From: Thermotoga sp.
GTDB lineage: Bacteria; Thermotogota; Thermotogae; B3-G13
Assembly (NCBI GenBank): GCA_003641555.1
Contig: QNAT01000019.1
Coordinates: 1 to 9,756 of the forward strand
Reading direction: 5' to 3'
Length of the DNA: 9,756 nt
Shown: positions 5,746 to 9,756 of the stretch, piece after piece
How positions within the stretch are numbered: position 1 is the stretch's first letter
Layout of the letters: the number at the start of each line of letters is the position of its first letter
Made by a program: the position numbers and the translations under genes
The notes under the pieces: model-generated
What the model saw: only the letters and a program-made list of their open reading frames with translations
Database searches by the model: none
What the model was told of the DNA's origin: nothing

Positions 5746-6945
5746 TCACCCCCTTTTTGATACGGCTCGAGGGAAATAGGCATAAAATGCCGCTGCTTTA
5801 ACCAGGTGCGCCACAGGTGCCCGATCATCGGGACTATGTGCGTAGATCTCGTTGGCTGGACCAAAGCCTATTGTCGGTATTCCGAAAAGTCCAGCGGTTG
5901 CGACACCGTTCGTTGAGAAATTCCACTTACCGATCTTCGGTTCAGCATTGAAAAGTGCTTTGTAGGTCTCCACAGCTGAGCGAACGATATCGGAATCCTC
6001 ATCCATCATCCAGGTTCTGAAATATTTTTCAGAAGAATACTTCCTGCCCGTATATGCCACACCTTCATAAGTCTGTTCGATGACCTCAGCATCAACCCCA
6101 CTTTCCTTTATGACCTTTTTTAACTCCGATATGGAACTTTCTTTTGTTTCTCCTCCGGTGAGCCTGCGATCCACATGTATGACACATTCATCAGGTACCG
6201 CATTTTCAGAAGGAGATTTGAAGAATATCTGTGAAACTACGATGGTACCTTTTCCGAGAAACGGATCGGATTTGAGCCGTTCGTTCAGCCTTTCGATGCC
6301 GAGAACAATGCGAGCCATCTTGTATATAGCATTCTCTCCTCTCTCTGGCATGGCGGCATGTGCAGATTTACCTTTGGTGCAAATCCGCACTTCTATTCTC
6401 CCCCTATGACCCCGATAGATGTTGAGGTTGGTCGGCTCAGTGATCACCACGTAATCGGGTTTAAACCTATCTTCTTTAACGATATACTGCCAGCACAATC
6501 CATCACATACTTCTTCCATAACCGATCCGATGATGTAGAGGGTGTAATCGCCTTCTAAACCCAAATCCTTTATGATCTTGCCTGCGTAGACCATCGATGC
6601 CATACCTGCCTTTTGATCGCCTGCTCCCCTACCATACACAATCCCATTTTCTACCTTTCCTTCAAAGGGATCATGTTTCCATTGTGTTGGATCTCCAACG
6701 CCGACGACATCCATATGGGCATCCATCGCGATGCGCGTTTTCCCATTTCCTATCCTGCCAAATACATTTCCGAGTCCATCGATCTTAACCTCATCAAAGC
6801 CAACTTTACGCATTTCATCTGCTATTCTATCAGCGACTACCTTCTCCTGCCCCGAATAACTCGGGATAGCCACAATATCACACAGAAATTGTGTCATCTC
6901 TTCTTCATATTCTTGTGCTTTATTCAGGATCTCATCAATAAGCAT
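5746..6945 (-). CDS. M20-family metallohydrolase, YgeY-like (ArgE/DapE superfamily)
   Basis: This 399-residue cytoplasmic di-metal hydrolase has metal and catalytic residues in the right order: His77 and Asp79 in DAHMDVVG, bridging Asp110 in GRGAGDQKAG, Glu144-Glu145 in GSVMEEVCDG, Glu170 in VITEPTNLNIYRGHRGR, and His370 near the C-terminus in YAHSPDDRAP. The dimerisation-domain signature KSAHAAMPERGENA (193-206) and the AVPDECVIHVDRRLTGGE stretch fit the YgeY branch. YgeY-like enzymes are usually listed as peptidases or deacylases linked to purine or diaminopropionate gene clusters; their substrate is unsettled, and those partner genes are absent here. An ATG at 6961-6963 is possible, but ATG 6943-6945 with GAGGTGA at 6950-6956 is the better start. 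It lies 23 bases after the decayed ATPase gene, whose promoter may now drive it. The insertion-sequence relics begin about 60 bases past its stop. Confidence 0.88.
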   Translation of the reverse strand: MLIDEILNKAQEYEEEMTQFLCDIVAIPSYSGQEKVVADRIADEMRKVGFDEVKIDGLGNVFGRIGNGKTRIAMDAHMDVVGVGDPTQWKHDPFEGKVENGIVYGRGAGDQKAGMASMVYAGKIIKDLGLEGDYTLYIIGSVMEEVCDGLCWQYIVKEDRFKPDYVVITEPTNLNIYRGHRGRIEVRICTKGKSAHAAMPERGENAIYKMARIVLGIERLNERLKSDPFLGKGTIVVSQIFFKSPSENAVPDECVIHVDRRLTGGETKESSISELKKVIKESGVDAEVIEQTYEGVAYTGRKYSSEKYFRTWMMDEDSDIVRSAVETYKALFNAEPKIGKWNFSTNGVATAGLFGIPTIGFGPANEIYAHSPDDRAPVAHLVKAAAFYAYFPRAVSKRG

Positions 6946-6968
6946 ATTCTCACCTCTATTCATTTACT

Positions 6969-7677
6969 CTAAATGGGATTCAACCTCATTTGTGTACAAA
7001 CCTTTTTGACCACGGGATCTGGAATATCATAGATCTTCCTCGATTCTTTGTAATGGTATTCCAGGAAACCTTGCTTGATTAACGATAAAAGGTTGTTGCT
7101 CAAGGTTTGATCCGTTATACTACCGAAATTGGATTCGATATATTTTTTAATAGTAGAATATGTCTCCATACCGAAAGCCACAGCCTCCATAACATAGCCG
7201 TACATGGAAAGATATCCCACAATTCCATCCAGGTCTCTTACAACTCTTTCGATCTCATCCCTTTTTTCTCAAGGGCTCGATCTATATCCAAAAGCAGGCC
7301 ACAGAGACTCGCAGCGGTGTGTTCTCCGTTTCTCAGTGTGATCTCGAATCCAGAGATCTTTATGCTTGAGATCAGTTCCAATATTTCCCCCAATTTATCC
7401 CTCTCCAAAGCGTTTTTCATCCCTTCTAAAACGGCTTTATTGAAATTCTCTTTATCGATCTTGTTGTTTTTTATGAGGTTACGACAATCTAAAAACACAT
7501 ACGAGTCCCTTTGTTCGTTTAAGAATACTTTCAATAAAGATGTCTTTCCTATTCGTCTGATCCGCTCAATATTATCATGCGTTCATCGCTAATAGAGCGT
7601 TCCAGCGCTTTCAGTTCTTCTTCTCTATCATATAGATTTTCCCGGCTATGCTTGGGTTGCAATGAAAAAAACATCAT
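6969..7677 (-). pseudogene. Archaeal-type AAA ATPase gene (ATPase_2 family), frameshifted and internally deleted
   Basis: Three pieces of one gene can be read in order. From ATG 7675-7677 comes MMFFSLQPKHSRENLYDREE, then LKALERSISDERMIILSG, and a premature TAG. Changing frame near 7559-7560 restores RRIGKTSLLKVFLNEQ, the rest of the Walker A P-loop, so one base appears lost inside the P-loop. That frame continues to LLLDIDRALEKKG and stops near 7238, where the family expects a Walker B strand. In a third frame the C-terminal region resumes with DEIERVVRDLDGIVGYLS and a winged-helix part ending in IYDIPDPVVKKV, stopping at 6969-6971. Roughly a hundred codons with Walker B and the sensors appear deleted near 7260. 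Intact relatives are stand-alone P-loop ATPases of unknown role, common in archaea and Thermotogota. Fragments of 98 and 83 codons could be miscalled as separate small genes. Confidence 0.8.
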
Positions 7678-7686
7678 ATCATCCCC

Positions 7687-7718
7687 TTGAGTTACTCAAC
7701 CTCCCTTGAGTAACTCAA
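7687..7718. promoter_or_regulatory. Double palindrome at the ATPase transcription start (operator or hairpin)
   Basis: TTGAGTTACTCAA (7687-7699) and TTGAGTAACTCAA (7706-7718) are each palindromic around a single central base. They are exact reverse complements of one another and are separated by six bases (CCTCCC). The block covers the expected start of transcription of the decayed ATPase gene and ends one base from the run of G that serves as its ribosome site. It could be a tandem operator for dimers bound 19 bp apart, or in RNA a 13-bp hairpin with a GGGAGG loop. No T-run follows, so it is not an ordinary terminator. The binding protein is unknown; self-regulation by the ATPase's winged-helix domain is speculation. 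Confidence 0.65.
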
Positions 7719-7723
7719 CCCAT

Positions 7724-7732
7724 ATTATACCA
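7724..7732 (-). promoter_or_regulatory. Extended -10 promoter for the ATPase (and probably YgeY-like) genes
   Basis: The minus strand reads TGGTATAAT, a perfect -10 hexamer with the upstream TG of an extended -10 element, overlapping the stop codon of the DUF364 gene. No good -35 hexamer is present 16-18 bases upstream, which extended -10 promoters can do without. The start point would fall at the edge of, or just within, the double palindrome. Confidence 0.55.
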
Positions 7733-8477
7733 TCCTCTTCGAAGAAGAACCATTTTCGGGCACGAATACGACCTTCTTCCCTGTTTTTTCTCTGTACAGA
7801 TTTTTCGTTCCACCTCCATGATACACCGTTTTCAAGGCATCGGGTATAACGATCGTTCCGCCAAAAACACTGACTTCGGGAAATGCCTCAGGACATATCG
7901 GTGCCGACGGCCCGAGCATCGCTATTTCTTTCGTCCTGGCACACTCAATAATCGAATCGAAAGTCCTGTTTATAATTGTCGTTGCCGAGATGAGGAGAAC
8001 ATCACATTCTGGAACGAGGTCGGATATCCTGTCAGGAGAAAACGTATCTGGCATTTTCTCTTTCTCAAAGATGTAAAGTCTTTTCGCCCGTTTTTTGATA
8101 TCCTCGATCATGGGGTCAAAATAGCCGATCATACCTACGATATCAGAATCGAAGATATCAACTTCCTTCATGACATCAACGGATCTGAATTTCCCCTGGT
8201 TTATGCATGCGTTTATAGTTGCCATACCCATGGATCTCATCAAAGTATCTTCGGAATCGAACATCTCTATGAATTCTTCAACACGGACATCACATCCCGG
8301 CAGTTCATCGTAGAGAGAACAACCCCAGGGAATCGCCTTCCTATCTGTATAAGCAACCCCGGCTCTTCCATCGTCAAATGCTACTGCGCACAGCCCTATA
8401 CCCATAGCGTAATCGGATATCTTCGCACCATTTGCCCTTTTCAGAGCACAGTCTTTTAGAATCTTATATCTGTTAAT
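7725..8477 (-). CDS. DUF4213/DUF364 protein (putative metal-chelation, Rossmann-like), probable ATT start
   Basis: The C-terminal DUF364 part is clear: MIGYFDPMIEDIKKRA, then CDVLLISATTIINRTFD and AMLGPSAPICPEAF, matching the family's V-G-x-F-P, T-x-x-x-N-x-T and LGPSxPxxP blocks. An N-terminal DUF4213-like part contains GIGLCAVAFDDGRAGVAYT. The family is thought to bind metals or a related ligand; no reaction is established. The first conventional ATG (8403-8405) has no ribosome site and would remove about 24 conserved-looking N-terminal residues (INRYKILKDCALKRANGAKI). The frame stays open upstream with no ATG, GTG or TTG until a TAG. An ATT at 8475-8477 lies 8 bases from AAGGAGG (8486-8492) and overlaps the permease TAA, so I place the start there (250 residues). 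It is in an operon with the ABC permease, suggesting a role in uptake or handling of the same ligand. Confidence 0.82.
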   Translation of the reverse strand: MNRYKILKDCALKRANGAKISDYAMGIGLCAVAFDDGRAGVAYTDRKAIPWGCSLYDELPGCDVRVEEFIEMFDSEDTLMRSMGMATINACINQGKFRSVDVMKEVDIFDSDIVGMIGYFDPMIEDIKKRAKRLYIFEKEKMPDTFSPDRISDLVPECDVLLISATTIINRTFDSIIECARTKEIAMLGPSAPICPEAFPEVSVFGGTIVIPDALKTVYHGGGTKNLYREKTGKKVVFVPENGSSSKRMV

Positions 8478-9756
8478 CTCCGGTCCCTCCTTTTGCTATA
8501 ACACCACTCATGATGTGTTTTCTAACTGTATAAAATACTACACCTATTATGATAACATTTAAAATTGCACCCGCCCCAAAGATGTTCCAATGTGAATAAG
8601 ATGTTCCGTACTGTCCTATCAAATTATACAGCATCATAGATACAGGATATAGCCTCTGAGAATTCAACAGAACCAATGGGAGTATGAAAGAATTCCATGC
8701 ATCTATGAAAACAAAAACTCCCACAGCTGCCAGGGATGGCAGTGCAAGGGGTAAGTAGATGCAGATCATACGGATCAAACCACTGGCACCATCTATTTTC
8801 GCTGCTTCATCAAGATTTTTTGGAAGATGAGCTAAAAAAGGATACAGCAGGAAGTAGGCGATCACAGCACTATGTGATACAGATGCAATGGAAACCCCTT
8901 CCAATGTGTTGGCAAGATTGAAAAACCTGAATGTCATTACCAATGGGATCAAGGTATGCATACCAACGAAAAAAGAAGCGAACACGATCGCATTTCCCAA
9001 TCTCACTGCCTTTCTCGAAACCGCAGCAGCCCAGGTCGCAGGGAATATAGTTATAAATGAGATAAAAACGGCAAGTGAACTTATGATCAAACTGTTTTTA
9101 ATCGCACTCATCAATCCATAATTCTGGAAAAGATCAGCAAAATTGGACAGTGTGAAACCATGGGGCAGCGGATTTTTGATAGGGACTACGTTCTCCTTTG
9201 ACAATCCCATGGCGATCACATTCCATATGGGAAGAATCACTATCACACACCACAGGGAGATCAAGAAAATTTTGACGATCTTCCAGGAGAGATCAGGTAC
9301 CTTGAACATGCTAATGTGTATCTTACCCTTGAAGATCAATGTCATTGCAGCGATCATCGATACCACACTCGATAGACTTACGGCATCAATTCCATGCAGC
9401 ATCATTCCAGTGAACATGTAGATGCCATCCACAGCTGCGCCAATTCCAAAGACCTTTTTAAAGGCCATCGATCTCCTCAAATAAAGCACCAAAGACGCAG
9501 TGTAGAAGACCATGGGTATGATTGCAAATACGAGTGGATCTCCTATCCCAAAAAGATCGAAAAGGGCATGCACTCCAAGTGTATATGCGATTATTCTGTT
9601 CTTTCTTCGAGGAGTGCGATAATTCCATCCTATGAGAACCAGAGCGATCATTATCAATCCCACAACCGCGGAATACGCGCCTATGAGACCATAATTTCGT
9701 AGAGAGGTGAACTTGTTGTATACGAAGACACCGATCAGGGTAGTTGCTCCTACTAT
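8473..9756 (-). CDS. Carbohydrate-type ABC transporter permease (MalG family) with long membrane N-terminal extension, 5' end beyond window
   Basis: The frame is open from the right edge to the TAA at 8473-8475, giving 427 visible residues; a GTG at 9661-9663 is only an internal possibility. The C-terminal ~270 residues are a MalG-type inner-membrane permease. A first helix follows FKVPDLSWKIVKIF, then a periplasmic loop with PLPHGFTLSNFADLF, and the EAA loop reads LDEAAKIDGASGLIRMICIY before LPLALPSLAAVG and DAWNSFILPLVLL. This loop docks with the ATP-binding subunit. Ordinary members have about 280 residues; here at least 150 extra N-terminal residues carry about five more hydrophobic segments (for example GLIMIALVLIGW, FAIIPMVFYTASLVLYL and VSLSSVVSMIAAMTLIF). 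The partner permease, ATPase and binding protein would lie upstream, outside the window. It is followed directly by the DUF364 gene with overlapping codons. Substrate unknown. Confidence 0.88.
   Translation of the reverse strand: MVGATTLIGVFVYNKFTSLRNYGLIGAYSAVVGLIMIALVLIGWNYRTPRRKNRIIAYTLGVHALFDLFGIGDPLVFAIIPMVFYTASLVLYLRRSMAFKKVFGIGAAVDGIYMFTGMMLHGIDAVSLSSVVSMIAAMTLIFKGKIHISMFKVPDLSWKIVKIFLISLWCVIVILPIWNVIAMGLSKENVVPIKNPLPHGFTLSNFADLFQNYGLMSAIKNSLIISSLAVFISFITIFPATWAAAVSRKAVRLGNAIVFASFFVGMHTLIPLVMTFRFFNLANTLEGVSIASVSHSAVIAYFLLYPFLAHLPKNLDEAAKIDGASGLIRMICIYLPLALPSLAAVGVFVFIDAWNSFILPLVLLNSQRLYPVSMMLYNLIGQYGTSYSHWNIFGAGAILNVIIIGVVFYTVRKHIMSGVIAKGGTGD

Noticed and set aside
5720..5760. Possible terminator just after the YgeY-like gene
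   Set aside because: Only a 5-bp stem with a wobble pair around a T-run can be drawn; there is no stable stem followed by a T-run.
5489..5779. Plus-strand open frame containing MERAFRAVADI, faintly like a mutator-type transposase segment
   Set aside because: Only a few residues resemble a family motif, the frame runs antisense through the IS256 relic and the end of the YgeY-like gene, and there is no suitable ribosome site.
7107..7592. Plus-strand open frame of 161 codons opposite the ATPase relic
   Set aside because: It is antisense to recognisable P-loop ATPase sequence, with no family features of its own.
7818..8459. Long plus-strand open frame (213 codons) opposite the DUF364 gene
   Set aside because: The opposite strand has clear DUF364 motifs. 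The plus-strand translation is rich in His, Arg, Cys and Tyr with no recognisable pattern, as expected of an antisense shadow.

Overview
The window looks like a chromosome segment of a bacterium of the Thermotogota, possibly a Kosmotoga/Mesotoga-like mesophile or moderate thermophile. The evidence is an aminomethyltransferase of 364 residues that agrees closely with what I recall of the Thermotoga GcvT, an archaeal-type AAA ATPase relic of the sort common in that phylum, AT-rich coding sequence, strong Shine-Dalgarno sites and frequent GTG/TTG starts. This is inference from recalled family features; no search was run. Every intact gene lies on the minus strand, so transcription runs right to left.

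Region A (about 5230 down to 341) is one compact operon. A near-consensus sigma-A type promoter (5202-5230) drives a DUF2007 protein, gcvT (T protein) and gcvH (H protein). A WecB-like protein lacking most catalytic residues of UDP-GlcNAc 2-epimerase follows, then prfA (release factor 1) and a DUF62 S-adenosylmethionine hydrolase. Several genes overlap by 4-8 bases, which suggests translational coupling. The glycine decarboxylase (gcvP) subunits that should partner T and H proteins are not in the window. A fosmidomycin-resistance-like MFS transporter follows at the left edge (1-234, incomplete), after a gap holding a perfect inverted repeat.

Region B (about 5231-5745) has no intact gene. It holds two insertion-sequence relics: the first 46 codons of an ISL3-like transposase on the plus strand, broken at its first zinc-finger cysteine by the terminus and last 50 codons of an IS256-family transposase on the minus strand.

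Region C (9756 down to 5746) begins with a MalG-type ABC sugar permease that runs off the right edge and carries an unusual membrane-spanning N-terminal extension of more than 150 residues. A DUF4213/DUF364 protein follows and seems to start at ATT, overlapping the permease stop. Next come an extended -10 promoter and a 32-bp double palindrome, a decayed archaeal-type ATPase gene (P-loop frameshift plus internal deletion of the Walker B region), and an intact YgeY-like M20 metallohydrolase. No rRNA, tRNA, CRISPR array or recognised riboswitch was seen.

The best candidates for something unusual are the double palindrome at the ATPase promoter, the ATT start, the catalytically degenerate epimerase-like protein inside a glycine cleavage/translation operon, and the extended permease.
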